Shown: positions 25,101-33,396 of the stretch, piece by piece
How positions within the stretch are numbered: position 1 is the first letter of the stretch
How the letters are laid out: each line of letters starts with the position of its first letter
Source: Cyclobacteriaceae bacterium
GTDB lineage: Bacteria > Bacteroidota > Bacteroidia > Cytophagales > Cyclobacteriaceae
Assembly (NCBI GenBank): GCA_019638395.1
Contig: JAHBTX010000002.1
Coordinates: 682,001 to 746,000, forward strand
Direction: 5' to 3'
DNA: 64,000 bases
Position numbers and translations under genes: made by a program
Notes under the pieces: generated by a model
Databases searched by the model: none
What the model was told of the DNA's origin: nothing
The model's input: the letters and a program-made list of their open reading frames with translations, nothing else

Positions 25101-25106
25101 AATATA
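25099..25106 (-). promoter_or_regulatory. -7 promoter box TATATTTG of TonB receptor gene
   Basis: A perfect TAnnTTTG on the minus strand whose last two bases lie inside operator site 3. Transcription would start inside the operator and leave an untranslated leader of only about 10 bases. Confidence 0.55.
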
Positions 25107-25150
25107 AGCAGATCTGAGACTAATGTGGTTTTGAATTTTGACCAGCGGGA

Positions 25151-25486
25151 TTACTGGCCAATTACATCCGAGCTTTTGAATTTCTGGATAATGTGTAATA
25201 AGAAGTTGAAAGAGAGTGCATCTTCTTCGGGTTTAAGCGCTGCGCTTTTGTTGTTATCAGCTGCTTTGGGTTTTGATTTGGTTGCACCAGGAGTAATATT
25301 GGGTTGGTTGGTATTGGGTGCTTTGCCTTCGGGTTCGTATAAAAGCGGTTTGTCTTCACGTGCTGAGGTTTCAACAAATGGTGGCAGCAATTCCTCGGGC
25401 CCTTGGGTTCCTTCCTGGGCATGTGCCGCACCTGCGGTTAGCACCACTACAATAAACGCAAAGAAGTATGAAAACTTTAATTTCAT
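25151..25486 (-). CDS. Small secreted protein of unknown function
   Basis: A 111-residue protein: a signal peptide (residues 1-23, cut at AHAQ) is followed by a proline- and lysine-rich disordered stretch (about 24-85; PPFVETSARE, TNQPNITPGATKSK). A hydrophobic terminal helix with SFNFLLHIIQKFK (about 92-104) follows. I do not recognise it. It lies 68 bases upstream of the TonB receptor gene on the same strand, with the receptor's own promoter and operator in the gap. Confidence 0.6.
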   Translation of the reverse strand: MKLKFSYFFAFIVVVLTAGAAHAQEGTQGPEELLPPFVETSAREDKPLLYEPEGKAPNTNQPNITPGATKSKPKAADNNKSAALKPEEDALSFNFLLHIIQKFKSSDVIGQ

Positions 25487-25526
25487 CTATTTATAGCTTA
25501 CAATCTCAATCAGTTATTTTGAAAGT

Positions 25527-25534
25527 TAGCTTTG
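25527..25534 (+). promoter_or_regulatory. -7 promoter box TAGCTTTG of csaA
   Basis: A perfect TAnnTTTG match 21 bases before the ATG at 25556. It supports that ATG over an in-frame ATG at 25532, which overlaps the box. Confidence 0.5.
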
Positions 25535-25555
25535 CAAAGTAATAAAATTTTGAAA

Positions 25556-25888
25556 ATGGCAACAGGGGCAGACTTTAATAAAATCGACATTCGTGCGGGT
25601 ACAATTGTAAGAGTTGAGTCTTTTCCCGAGGCCAAAAAGCCTGCTTTTAAGCTTTGGATCGACTTTGGGCCCGAAATTGGCACAAAACAGTCAAGTGCTC
25701 AACTCACGGCACTTTATTCGACCGATCGGTTGATTGGCCGCCAGGTTATATGTGTTATTAACCTGCCACCCCGTCAAATTGCCACTTTTTTATCAGAAGT
25801 GTTGGTAACCGGCTTTCCTGACGAGAACCAGAATGTGGTTTTAACAGCCTTAGAAAGGCCAGTGCCCAACGGGGGCAAATTGTTTTAA
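25556..25888 (+). CDS. csaA: tRNA-binding domain protein CsaA
   Basis: A 110-residue OB-fold protein of the CsaA/EMAP-II tRNA-binding group, a cytoplasmic dimer with reported chaperone-like activity in the family. Diagnostic stretches are [32 protein letters not shown] (about residues 6-38), [14 protein letters not shown] (about 63-76) and the terminal PVPNGGKLF. The length matches the family. The murF-alr fusion starts 4 bases after its stop, so the two are probably co-transcribed. Confidence 0.92.
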   Translation: MATGADFNKIDIRAGTIVRVESFPEAKKPAFKLWIDFGPEIGTKQSSAQLTALYSTDRLIGRQVICVINLPPRQIATFLSEVLVTGFPDENQNVVLTALERPVPNGGKLF

Positions 25889-25892
25889 ATCT

Positions 25893-28337
25893 ATGATTAC
25901 GTTTTCGCACCTGGAGAAAATTTGTGGTGGCCAGCTACTTACCCTGCATCGCGATAAGCCTGTAACAGATCTTGTAACCGACAGCCGCAAAGTTGTACTA
26001 ACCGAGGGGTCTATTTTCTTTGCCATGCAAGGCGAGCGCCACAACGCTCATCTTTTTGTAAAACATTTGCACGAACAAGGTTTGCGCCAGTTTGTGGTAG
26101 AGCAACCTGTAGATATTAACACATTTCCAGAAGCCAACATCTTGCTGGTTGGTTCTTCATTGCAAGCACTTCAGGCACTGGTAAAGTACCATCGATCACA
26201 ATTTCAAATTCCGGTTGTAGGCATTACGGGTAGCAATGGCAAAACCATCGTTAAAGAATGGTTGTATCAATTGCTTTCTCCCGATTTTAAGATTGTAAAA
26301 AACCCGGGCAGTTACAATTCGCAATTGGGTGTGCCGCTATCGGTTTGGCAAATGCAACCCTACCACCAGTTGGGAATATTTGAAGCTGGTATTTCAAAGC
26401 CGGGCGAGATGCACCAATTAGCCACTATTATTCAACCAACGTTAGGTTTGCTTACCAACATTGGTACCGCGCACGATGAAGGGTTTGAATCGCGTGAACA
26501 AAAAATTTTGGAGAAACTGAAACTGTTTGATGCAGTACAAACACTGGTTTACTGTGCGGATGATAAGTTCATTCGGGAGGCGGTAACAAATCTTAAAGCA
26601 ACGAAAATCGGTTGGTCATTTTATGGCGATGCCACCTACCGGGTAAGTCAGCAGGCATCAGAGCTTTTTCTTCAAAGAAGTGGCAAGCAGTTCAATTTTA
26701 AATTGCCCGTAACCGATAAAGCTTCAGTTGAAAACCTGATTCATTGCATAGTACTGATGCTTGAATTGGGTTTGGATTCGGAAGTGATTCAACAACGCAT
26801 CAACACACTGCGCGCTATACCTATGCGGCTGGAGTTAAAGCAAGGAATAAATAATTGCCAACTGATAGATGACAGTTACAACAACGATTTGGCCGGGCTG
26901 CAAATCAGTCTCGATTTTATAAATAACATCCGCAAGCCCAAGAAAACATTGGTACTTTCAGACATTTTACAATCGGGTTTAGAAGAAAAACAATTGGCTG
27001 ATCGTATGGCTATGCTCATTCGCCAGAGTGGGGTTAATAGCCTAATTGGAATTGGCGAGGTGTTTGTGAACCAACAACATGTTTTTAAAAACGTTGTTGA
27101 TCGCACTTATTTTTTTAAACACACCGATCAGGCGTTGGGTCAACAAGAACTTTGGAACAGTTTACACGATGAAGTTATTCTGCTAAAAGGTGCGCGGGTT
27201 TTTCAGTTCGAGAAAATTGTAAACCGGCTGCAACGCAAAGTACACGGCACGCGCATGGAAATAGATTTGAGCCGCCTGGTACACAACCTGAATTTTTTCA
27301 AATCGAAGTTAAAGCCAGGCGTAAAAATTATGGCCATGGTAAAAGCATTTGCCTATGGTAGTGGCAGCGAAGAAGTAGCCAATCTGCTTCAATATCACCG
27401 TGTGGATTATCTGGGAGTTGCTTATGCCGATGAAGGCATTGAACTGCGTAAAAGCCAGATTACCATTCCAATTATGGTAATGAATGCCACCGAAGAAAGT
27501 TTTGACGCCTTACTAACACACAAACTTGAGCCCGTGCTTTACAATGTAGCCATGTTAAAAGCATTGGCTACGTATTTAAGCGGTAAAGAATGCTGCGTGC
27601 ACCTGGAACTTGAAACCGGTATGCACCGGCTTGGGTTAGAACCCGATGTGTATGCAGAAGCCATTGCTTTATTAAAAGCCAATCCAAACATGAAAGTAGC
27701 CAGTATCTTTTCGCATCTGGCGGCAGCCGATGGTTCTAAACACGATGCCTATACCCGCCAGCAGGTTTTGGTTTATGAAAATGGGTACAAAGCTTTTTCC
27801 GAAGCGTTAGATGTTGCGCCTATACGGCATGTTTTAAATTCACCCGGTATTATTCGCTTTGCAGAATATCAACTGGATATGGTGCGGTTGGGCATAGGTT
27901 TGTATGGCATAAATCCTACCAGCGAGCCCAATCAAAACCTGAAGCCAGCCGCAACACTTAAAACCATTATCTCGCAGATAAAGAAAATCGAATCAGGCGG
28001 AACAATAGGCTATGGCCGCTGGGGAAAAGCCGAAACAGCTAAGACAATAGCCACTATTGCCATTGGTTATGCCGATGGTTTCAGCAGGTCATTTAGTCGC
28101 GGCAAAGGAAAAGTTTTTGTAAATGGAAAAGTGGTGCCGGTTATTGGCAATGTGTGTATGGACATGACGATGATTGATATTACCGGAGTAGAAGCAAACG
28201 AAGGCGATGAGGTAATAATCTTTGGCGATGCATTGCCCATTCAGCAAGTAGCGGAAAGCATTGACACTATTCCCTACGAAATATTAACCAACACAAGCGA
28301 ACGTGTGAAGCGGGTATTCTTTGCAGAAAGTATTTGA
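25893..28337 (+). CDS. Bifunctional MurF / alanine racemase fusion
   Basis: An 814-residue fusion. The MurF half (about 1-445) adds D-Ala-D-Ala to UDP-MurNAc-tripeptide and shows the P-loop GITGSNGKT (110-118), NPGSYNSQLGVPL and the DDSYNNDLAG motif. The racemase half (about 450-814) makes D-alanine from L-alanine with PLP; the PLP lysine is Lys484 in MVKAFAYGSG, and a Tyr in TIGYGRWG is near the C-terminal barrel. The fusion is known in Bacteroidota and links D-Ala supply to its use in peptidoglycan synthesis. The P-loop ends GKTI rather than the commoner GKTT. Confidence 0.93.
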   Translation: MITFSHLEKICGGQLLTLHRDKPVTDLVTDSRKVVLTEGSIFFAMQGERHNAHLFVKHLHEQGLRQFVVEQPVDINTFPEANILLVGSSLQALQALVKYHRSQFQIPVVGITGSNGKTIVKEWLYQLLSPDFKIVKNPGSYNSQLGVPLSVWQMQPYHQLGIFEAGISKPGEMHQLATIIQPTLGLLTNIGTAHDEGFESREQKILEKLKLFDAVQTLVYCADDKFIREAVTNLKATKIGWSFYGDATYRVSQQASELFLQRSGKQFNFKLPVTDKASVENLIHCIVLMLELGLDSEVIQQRINTLRAIPMRLELKQGINNCQLIDDSYNNDLAGLQISLDFINNIRKPKKTLVLSDILQSGLEEKQLADRMAMLIRQSGVNSLIGIGEVFVNQQHVFKNVVDRTYFFKHTDQALGQQELWNSLHDEVILLKGARVFQFEKIVNRLQRKVHGTRMEIDLSRLVHNLNFFKSKLKPGVKIMAMVKAFAYGSGSEEVANLLQYHRVDYLGVAYADEGIELRKSQITIPIMVMNATEESFDALLTHKLEPVLYNVAMLKALATYLSGKECCVHLELETGMHRLGLEPDVYAEAIALLKANPNMKVASIFSHLAAADGSKHDAYTRQQVLVYENGYKAFSEALDVAPIRHVLNSPGIIRFAEYQLDMVRLGIGLYGINPTSEPNQNLKPAATLKTIISQIKKIESGGTIGYGRWGKAETAKTIATIAIGYADGFSRSFSRGKGKVFVNGKVVPVIGNVCMDMTMIDITGVEANEGDEVIIFGDALPIQQVAESIDTIPYEILTNTSERVKRVFFAESI

Positions 28338-28338
28338 G

Positions 28339-28485
28339 TTAATCCAACGAATTGATGGTAACCCAATACCGGTAAGCCACAACGGCCTTTTCAAATTTAC
28401 TTAGCCGGTTAAGATCGCGTTTGCTGATGCGGGGCAATAGCACTTTGTTAAGGTTTGCCAGAATTTTGAAAACAGTTTTTTTCAT
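28339..28485 (-). CDS. 48-residue basic conserved-looking small protein
   Basis: An ATG-started frame encoding a 48-residue protein: MKKTVFKILANLNKVLLPRI, then a basic helix SKRDLNRLSKFEKAVVAYRYWVTINSLD. The pattern (MKK..FKxLAxxNKxxLPxxxK, then xAxxxxRYxVTxxxLD) matches small proteins I have seen in other Bacteroidota, sometimes mislabelled SsrA-binding. The function is unknown. It is convergent with murF-alr, 1 base from its stop, and 23 bases from the next small gene on the same strand. Confidence 0.72.
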   Translation of the reverse strand: MKKTVFKILANLNKVLLPRISKRDLNRLSKFEKAVVAYRYWVTINSLD

Positions 28486-28508
28486 TTTTGGATTCTATAA
28501 CAATTAAA

Positions 28509-28652
28509 TTAACCGCACCCTAAGTTTTTTTTCAGGTTCATTTCGGGTAAGCCACCAAAATCGAAGCGTTCATCTTTTGTTAGCGCAGGTTTATCCGCAT
28601 TAAGCTTCATTTCTTTTTTTAACTTTTTTTTGGACTCAACTTTCTTTTTCAT
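28509..28652 (-). CDS. 47-residue small protein ending in NLGCG
   Basis: An ATG-started frame encoding a 47-residue protein: a very basic head (MKKKVESKKKLKKEMKLNAD), a middle TKDERFDFGGLPEM and a tail NLKKNLGCG. The FDFGGLP...LKKNLGCG pattern recurs in small Bacteroidota proteins, from memory; the role is unknown. The single Cys in the C-terminal GCG could be a modification or metal site. It is divergent from feoA and probably co-transcribed with the 48-residue gene downstream. Confidence 0.7.
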   Translation of the reverse strand: MKKKVESKKKLKKEMKLNADKPALTKDERFDFGGLPEMNLKKNLGCG

Positions 28653-28726
28653 CAAGCCAATATAGTCATTGTTTAGCACAGACACTCCCGTTATATTGCC
28701 ACAGTTTAAAATTAATCTAAATAAGA

Positions 28727-28957
28727 TTGGAGAAACTGAAAAGCATAGCGGAAATGTTACCCGGAGAAACGGCTGTTATTTCCGGCTTTCGCGATGACAT
28801 GCTTTCGGTAAAACTTTTAGAGATGGGTTTATTACCGGGCACTGTTGTACGCTTCAACTTTACAGCTCCTTTGGGCGATCCTATTTGTATATCAGTTTCA
28901 GGTTTTGATTTATCGCTTCGTGTGGATGAAGCCTCAACCATAATTATTCTCAATTAA
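28727..28957 (+). CDS. feoA: Ferrous iron transport protein A
   Basis: A 76-residue SH3-like cytoplasmic partner of the FeoB ferrous iron channel. The pattern LPGETAVISGF... LLEMGLLPGTVVRF... DPICISVSGFDLSLR is typical. The start is a TTG at 28727; the family N-terminus (leucine-rich, then PGE) fits it. It ends 5 bases before feoB. No clear Fur box is visible upstream, though a TTG-N20-TATATTGC arrangement (from about 28668) could be the promoter. Confidence 0.92.
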   Translation: MEKLKSIAEMLPGETAVISGFRDDMLSVKLLEMGLLPGTVVRFNFTAPLGDPICISVSGFDLSLRVDEASTIIILN

Positions 28958-28962
28958 AAAAC

Positions 28963-31077
28963 ATGACGGCCACCCGAACATTGCGCGTAGCCCTTGCGGG
29001 TAAACCTAATGCAGGCAAGTCATCGCTCTTTAATTTGCTTACCGGCCTCAATCAAAAAATCGGAAACTTTCCAGGCATTACGGTTGATAAACGAACGGGT
29101 AGTTGCCAACTCGATTCAAATACGGTTGCGCAGGTTATGGATTTACCGGGCATTTATAGTTTGTATCCCAGAACGGTAGATGAAAAAATTGTAACCGATA
29201 TTCTTGCTGATAGAAAAGGGACTTATTATCCGGATTGTGTGGTACTGGTAGCCGATGCCACCAATCTTAAAAACTGCATGTTGTTGCTTACGCAACTTAT
29301 CGATTTGCAAATACCTACTGTATTAGCTTTGAATATGATGGACCTGGCTGCACGCTCGGGCCAGAGTATAGATGTAAAAGCGTTGGCTTCAACGCTGGAT
29401 TTGCCCGTGGTTATGATTAACGGACGCACCGGGCAAGGTGTGGCCGAGTTAAAGAAGTTACTTACCACCAACTTTAAACATTCGTCAAAAACAATTTATA
29501 AAGCTGGTGAAGAACTGGAATCGCTTATTAAAGATATTCAGCAAAAGTTTAACCTTACCACACCTTACCAGGCTTATCAGTTTTTACAACAAACGGATAA
29601 TCTTTCGTTCCTTACACCGGCCGATAAAGCGTACATCACGTCTCGGGCAAAGGATGCAAACTTCTTTCAACACAAATACCAGGGCGCTGAAACCGTTATG
29701 CGCTACGGGTCCATTCAGGATTTATTGAATAAAGTTACGCTGAAACTCTCTGACCCGGAATGGAAAAAATTCTCTTATCGGATTGATAAGATACTAACAC
29801 ACAAAGTGTGGGGTTATCTGATTTTCTTCGCGGTATTGTTTCTGATCTTTCAGGCAATTTTTGCATGGGCTCAAATACCTATGGATTTTATTGACAGTAC
29901 GTTTGCGCGGTTGAGCAACGTGTTAGATGATTATTTTCCAGATGGGCCTTTCTTCGATTTGATCACACAAGGAATTATTCCAGGCATTGGCGGCATTGTA
30001 ATCTTCATTCCACAAATAGCGATTTTGTTTGCATGCATTTCTATTCTGGAAGAAAGCGGCTACATGGCTCGTGTGGTTTTTCTAATGGATAAACTCATGC
30101 GCAAGGTTGGCTTGAATGGAAAAAGTGTGGTGCCGCTTATCTCGGGCATGGCTTGCGCTATTCCGGCTATAATGGCTACGCGAACTATCGAAAGCTGGAA
30201 AGACCGGCTTATTACCATTTTTGTTACACCCTTTATGAGTTGCTCGGCAAGGTTGCCGGTTTTCACCATTCTGGTTACGCTTATCATACCCGATGTAAAG
30301 TTGTTTGGTTTTTTTAATTACCAAGGCCTGGTATTGATGGGCCTTTACCTGTTGGGATTTTTTGCAGCCTTAATTTCGGCATTTGTATTGAAGGTTATTA
30401 TCAAAACCACTGAGCGCAGCTACCTGATTATGGAAATGCCTACCTACCGCAAACCCAAATGGAGCAATGTAGGCTATACGATAATCGAAAAAACAAAATC
30501 GTTTGTGTTTGAAGCAGGTAAAGTAATTCTGGCAATATCAATTGTATTGTGGGTGCTGGCAAGCTATGGCCCGGGCGATGCCATGCAAAATGCTGAGGAG
30601 CTAATTCAACGCGAAGCAAGCGAGGCCAAACTTACAACCGAAGAATTTGAGGCGCGCGTTGCCGCCTATAAACTGGAGCATTCGTACGCGGGCATTATAG
30701 GCAAAACTCTTGAGCCCGCCATCCAGCCACTTGGTTACGATTGGAAAATAGGTATCGCGTTAGTTACCTCGTTTGCAGCGCGCGAGGTTTTTGTAAGCAC
30801 AATCGCTACAATTTATAGTTTGGGCGGAACCGAAGATGAGCAAACTATAAAAGGCCGGCTTCGCTCAGAAATAAATCCGGACACAGGCGGGCCGCGCTAT
30901 ACCCCGGCCGTTGGCCTTTCGCTGTTGGTATTTTATACATTTGCGATGCAGTGCATGAGTACCCTCGCTGTAGTAAAACGCGAAACTAAAGGCTGGAAGT
31001 GGCCTTTGATTCAGTTGGCATATATGACGGCCCTGGCCTATGTTTCGGCCCTTATTATTTATCAAAGTTTAGCATAA
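28963..31077 (+). CDS. feoB: Ferrous iron transporter FeoB
   Basis: A 704-residue inner-membrane Fe(II) transporter with an N-terminal G domain: G1 GKPNAGKSS (about 14-22), G2 NFPGITVDKR, G3 DLPGIYS and G4 NMMD. A helical switch segment follows, then the membrane part (about 280-704) with two Gate regions (GCAIPAIMATR-type stretch as MACAIPAIMATR; later SFAAREVFVSTIATIY). It is co-transcribed with feoA. The length is normal for the phylum. Confidence 0.95.
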   Translation: MTATRTLRVALAGKPNAGKSSLFNLLTGLNQKIGNFPGITVDKRTGSCQLDSNTVAQVMDLPGIYSLYPRTVDEKIVTDILADRKGTYYPDCVVLVADATNLKNCMLLLTQLIDLQIPTVLALNMMDLAARSGQSIDVKALASTLDLPVVMINGRTGQGVAELKKLLTTNFKHSSKTIYKAGEELESLIKDIQQKFNLTTPYQAYQFLQQTDNLSFLTPADKAYITSRAKDANFFQHKYQGAETVMRYGSIQDLLNKVTLKLSDPEWKKFSYRIDKILTHKVWGYLIFFAVLFLIFQAIFAWAQIPMDFIDSTFARLSNVLDDYFPDGPFFDLITQGIIPGIGGIVIFIPQIAILFACISILEESGYMARVVFLMDKLMRKVGLNGKSVVPLISGMACAIPAIMATRTIESWKDRLITIFVTPFMSCSARLPVFTILVTLIIPDVKLFGFFNYQGLVLMGLYLLGFFAALISAFVLKVIIKTTERSYLIMEMPTYRKPKWSNVGYTIIEKTKSFVFEAGKVILAISIVLWVLASYGPGDAMQNAEELIQREASEAKLTTEEFEARVAAYKLEHSYAGIIGKTLEPAIQPLGYDWKIGIALVTSFAAREVFVSTIATIYSLGGTEDEQTIKGRLRSEINPDTGGPRYTPAVGLSLLVFYTFAMQCMSTLAVVKRETKGWKWPLIQLAYMTALAYVSALIIYQSLA

Positions 31078-31100
31078 TCTTACATAGGCTGCAGGTTCTG

Positions 31101-31114
31101 TATAACGGGTTATA
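31101..31114. repeat. 6-2-6 palindrome TATAAC-GG-GTTATA
   Basis: An exact inverted repeat in the 67-base gap between feoB and the TerB-like gene. It could be an operator for the latter. No T tract follows, so it is not a terminator. Confidence 0.5.
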
Positions 31115-31144
31115 ATTCTCATTATCTTTAACGCGAACACCCGT

Positions 31145-31528
31145 ATGAACACTACCTCAAATCCACAACTTGGCTTGTTGTATTTGGCACATCTGCTGAT
31201 TAGCGCGGATGGAATAATTGATGCTAAAGAGTACCAGGCCCTTTCAAAAATCAAAACCAAAGAAGCGATCAGCGATCAGGACTTTAAAAAGTTTGAAGAA
31301 GCGGTAAAAGGTAAAAAAGAGCGCGACATTTACCGCGAAGGAATTGAAATGATGAATAACTGCACCGATGAAGAAAAATTGAACGCCTTTGTTCATCTCT
31401 ATAAGATGTCGGAAATAGATGGCCGGGTGCATATTAAAGAAGTGCGCTTGCTTCTATACACCATTAAAAATGCAGGCATTGAGTTTAACGATGTAGTTAA
31501 CCGCGCCAAAGCACTTACGGATTATTAA
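31145..31528 (+). CDS. TerB-like domain protein
   Basis: A 127-residue all-helical protein. It has the paired TerB signature: AHLLISADGIIDAKEYQAL (about residues 14-32) and YKMSEIDGRVHIKEVRLL (about 82-99), where Asp residues in ADGxID and IDGRVH are the metal-site positions of the fold. The family is linked to tellurite resistance and to metal-ion stress. It follows feoB by 67 bases and precedes purK, but has no recognised promoter box. Confidence 0.82.
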   Translation: MNTTSNPQLGLLYLAHLLISADGIIDAKEYQALSKIKTKEAISDQDFKKFEEAVKGKKERDIYREGIEMMNNCTDEEKLNAFVHLYKMSEIDGRVHIKEVRLLLYTIKNAGIEFNDVVNRAKALTDY

Positions 31529-31531
31529 TAG

Positions 31532-31561
31532 TTGAACTACAGCCTTTAACCTGTATTTTTG
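31532..31561 (+). promoter_or_regulatory. Promoter of purK: TTG-N19-TATTTTTG
   Basis: The -33 TTG (31532-31534) and -7 TATTTTTG (31554-31561) are spaced by 19 bases, a good match to the Bacteroidota consensus. The -7 box ends 8 bases before the ATG, so the mRNA would be nearly leaderless. Confidence 0.65.
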
Positions 31562-31569
31562 TTGCCCTC

Positions 31570-32706
31570 ATGGCAACATTCAATCCACACTTTACTATTG
31601 GAATTTTAGGCGGAGGCCAGTTAGGCCGGATGCTTATTCAGGCGGGGATTAATCTCGATTTAAATTTTCAGGTTCTTGATCCTGATCCGCAGGCCCCTTG
31701 TGCCGGCATAGCGCGGTTTACAACCGGTAAGCTTACCGATTATGAAACAGTTATGTCGTTTGGAAAAAATTGCGATGTAATTACAATCGAAATCGAGAAT
31801 GTAAATACAAAGGCACTTGCCGATCTGGAGAAGGCTGGAAAAAAAGTTTTTCCTCAACCGCACGTTATTGAATTAATCCAGGACAAGCGAGTTCAAAAAA
31901 AATTCTTTTTAGATAATGATATTCCCACTGCTGCTTTTGTTCTGGTAAGCAATAAAGCCGATGTAATTCAGCAAGCAGATTTTTTACCAGCTGTTAACAA
32001 GTTAGGCAAGGAAGGGTATGATGGCAGAGGAGTACAAATTATCAAAACCAAAACCGATTTGGATAAAGCATTTGACGCCCCCGGTCTATTAGAAAAATTA
32101 ATACCCTTTGAAAAAGAGATTGCTGTAATCGTTTCGCGTAACGCAGATGGTGAAGTAGCAATCTATCCACCGGTAGAAATGGTGTTTCATCCGGAGGCTA
32201 ACTTGGTCGAATACTTATTTTCTCCGGCTCAACTACAACCCGAAATCTCTCAACAGGCCCAGGCAATAGCCAGCAACGTGATTACGCAGTTAGATATGAT
32301 TGGCTTATTGGCAGTTGAGATGTTTGTAACCAAACAAGGCACTGTGCTGGTAAATGAAGTTGCACCACGCCCTCATAACAGTGGACATCAAACCATAGAG
32401 GGCAATGTGACCTCGCAATACGAACAACACCTGCGCGCAATACTCAATCTTCCGGCTGGCAGTACGGCTATGGTAGCACCAAGTGCTATGGTAAATCTTT
32501 TGGGTGAAGAAGGTTTTACAGGCAATGCCCGTTATGAAGGTTTAGAAGCTGTGCTTAAAGTGGAAGGCGTACATGTGCATCTGTATGGTAAAAAAACAAC
32601 CAAGCCATTTCGTAAAATGGGGCACGTAACAATTGTAGATGCAGACCCCCACCGTTTGAAAAAGAAAGTGAACTTTGTAAAAGAAACCCTTAAAGTAAAA
32701 GCATGA
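31570..32706 (+). CDS. purK: N5-carboxyaminoimidazole ribonucleotide synthase
   Basis: This 378-residue ATP-grasp enzyme of purine synthesis makes N5-CAIR from AIR, ATP and bicarbonate. The N-terminus [17 protein letters not shown], the DPDPQAPC segment, [10 protein letters not shown] in the ATP-binding lid and [17 protein letters not shown] (about residues 262-278) are diagnostic. It overlaps purE by 4 bases (ATGA), so the two are translationally coupled. Confidence 0.96.
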   Translation: MATFNPHFTIGILGGGQLGRMLIQAGINLDLNFQVLDPDPQAPCAGIARFTTGKLTDYETVMSFGKNCDVITIEIENVNTKALADLEKAGKKVFPQPHVIELIQDKRVQKKFFLDNDIPTAAFVLVSNKADVIQQADFLPAVNKLGKEGYDGRGVQIIKTKTDLDKAFDAPGLLEKLIPFEKEIAVIVSRNADGEVAIYPPVEMVFHPEANLVEYLFSPAQLQPEISQQAQAIASNVITQLDMIGLLAVEMFVTKQGTVLVNEVAPRPHNSGHQTIEGNVTSQYEQHLRAILNLPAGSTAMVAPSAMVNLLGEEGFTGNARYEGLEAVLKVEGVHVHLYGKKTTKPFRKMGHVTIVDADPHRLKKKVNFVKETLKVKA

Positions 32707-33215
32707 GCAAGCCTGTAATTGGTATTATAATGGGCAGCCAATCTGATCTTAAAATCATGAAAGAGGCAGCCGAGTTTCTGGAGGAGTTAAATGTACCATT
32801 TGAGCTCACGGTTGTATCGGCCCATCGCACACCGCAACGCATGGCCGATTATGCAACTTCAGCCCGCACCCGTGGTTTGAAGGTTATTATTGCCGGAGCC
32901 GGAGGCGCAGCTCATTTACCAGGCATGGTCGCATCATTTACAACACTTCCGGTAATTGGAGTTCCCGTTAAGTCTTCTAACTCAATTGATGGCTGGGATT
33001 CCGTCTTATCTATTTTACAAATGCCTGCAGGTGTTCCTGTAGCTACAGTTGCCTTAAACGGAGCCCGTAATGCCGGTATATTGGCGGCTCAAATCCTGGC
33101 ATCAGACAATAAACCACTTGCAAAGAAGTTGGAATCATTTAAAAGAAATCTGCGCAAAAAAGTAGAAGACTCTTTCCGCACCATCGAAAAAAAAGGCTGG
33201 AAGCACGCTTTATAG
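32703..33215 (+). CDS. purE: N5-CAIR mutase, class I PurE
   Basis: This 170-residue enzyme converts N5-CAIR to CAIR in purine synthesis. The motifs [12 protein letters not shown] (about 8-19), [10 protein letters not shown] with the catalytic His, and [14 protein letters not shown] are present. Class I is supported by the gene pairing with purK. A long basic C-terminal extension ([15 protein letters not shown] type) is normal for the family. Confidence 0.96.
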   Translation: MSKPVIGIIMGSQSDLKIMKEAAEFLEELNVPFELTVVSAHRTPQRMADYATSARTRGLKVIIAGAGGAAHLPGMVASFTTLPVIGVPVKSSNSIDGWDSVLSILQMPAGVPVATVALNGARNAGILAAQILASDNKPLAKKLESFKRNLRKKVEDSFRTIEKKGWKHAL

Positions 33216-33396
33216 TTTTATTGATGTGGCAGGGCAGCCTCATTATATTAATCCCACAGGCATAAAGAACCCAAGTTTTGGCCTGATGCTATTTGAAGTT
33301 CATTTTTTGCCCCAATTATTCATCTACTCTGTATTGATGTAAGGTTTGCTTAAATAATTCAAAAAATTATAGCAACTTTACTCGTTACCCATACCT

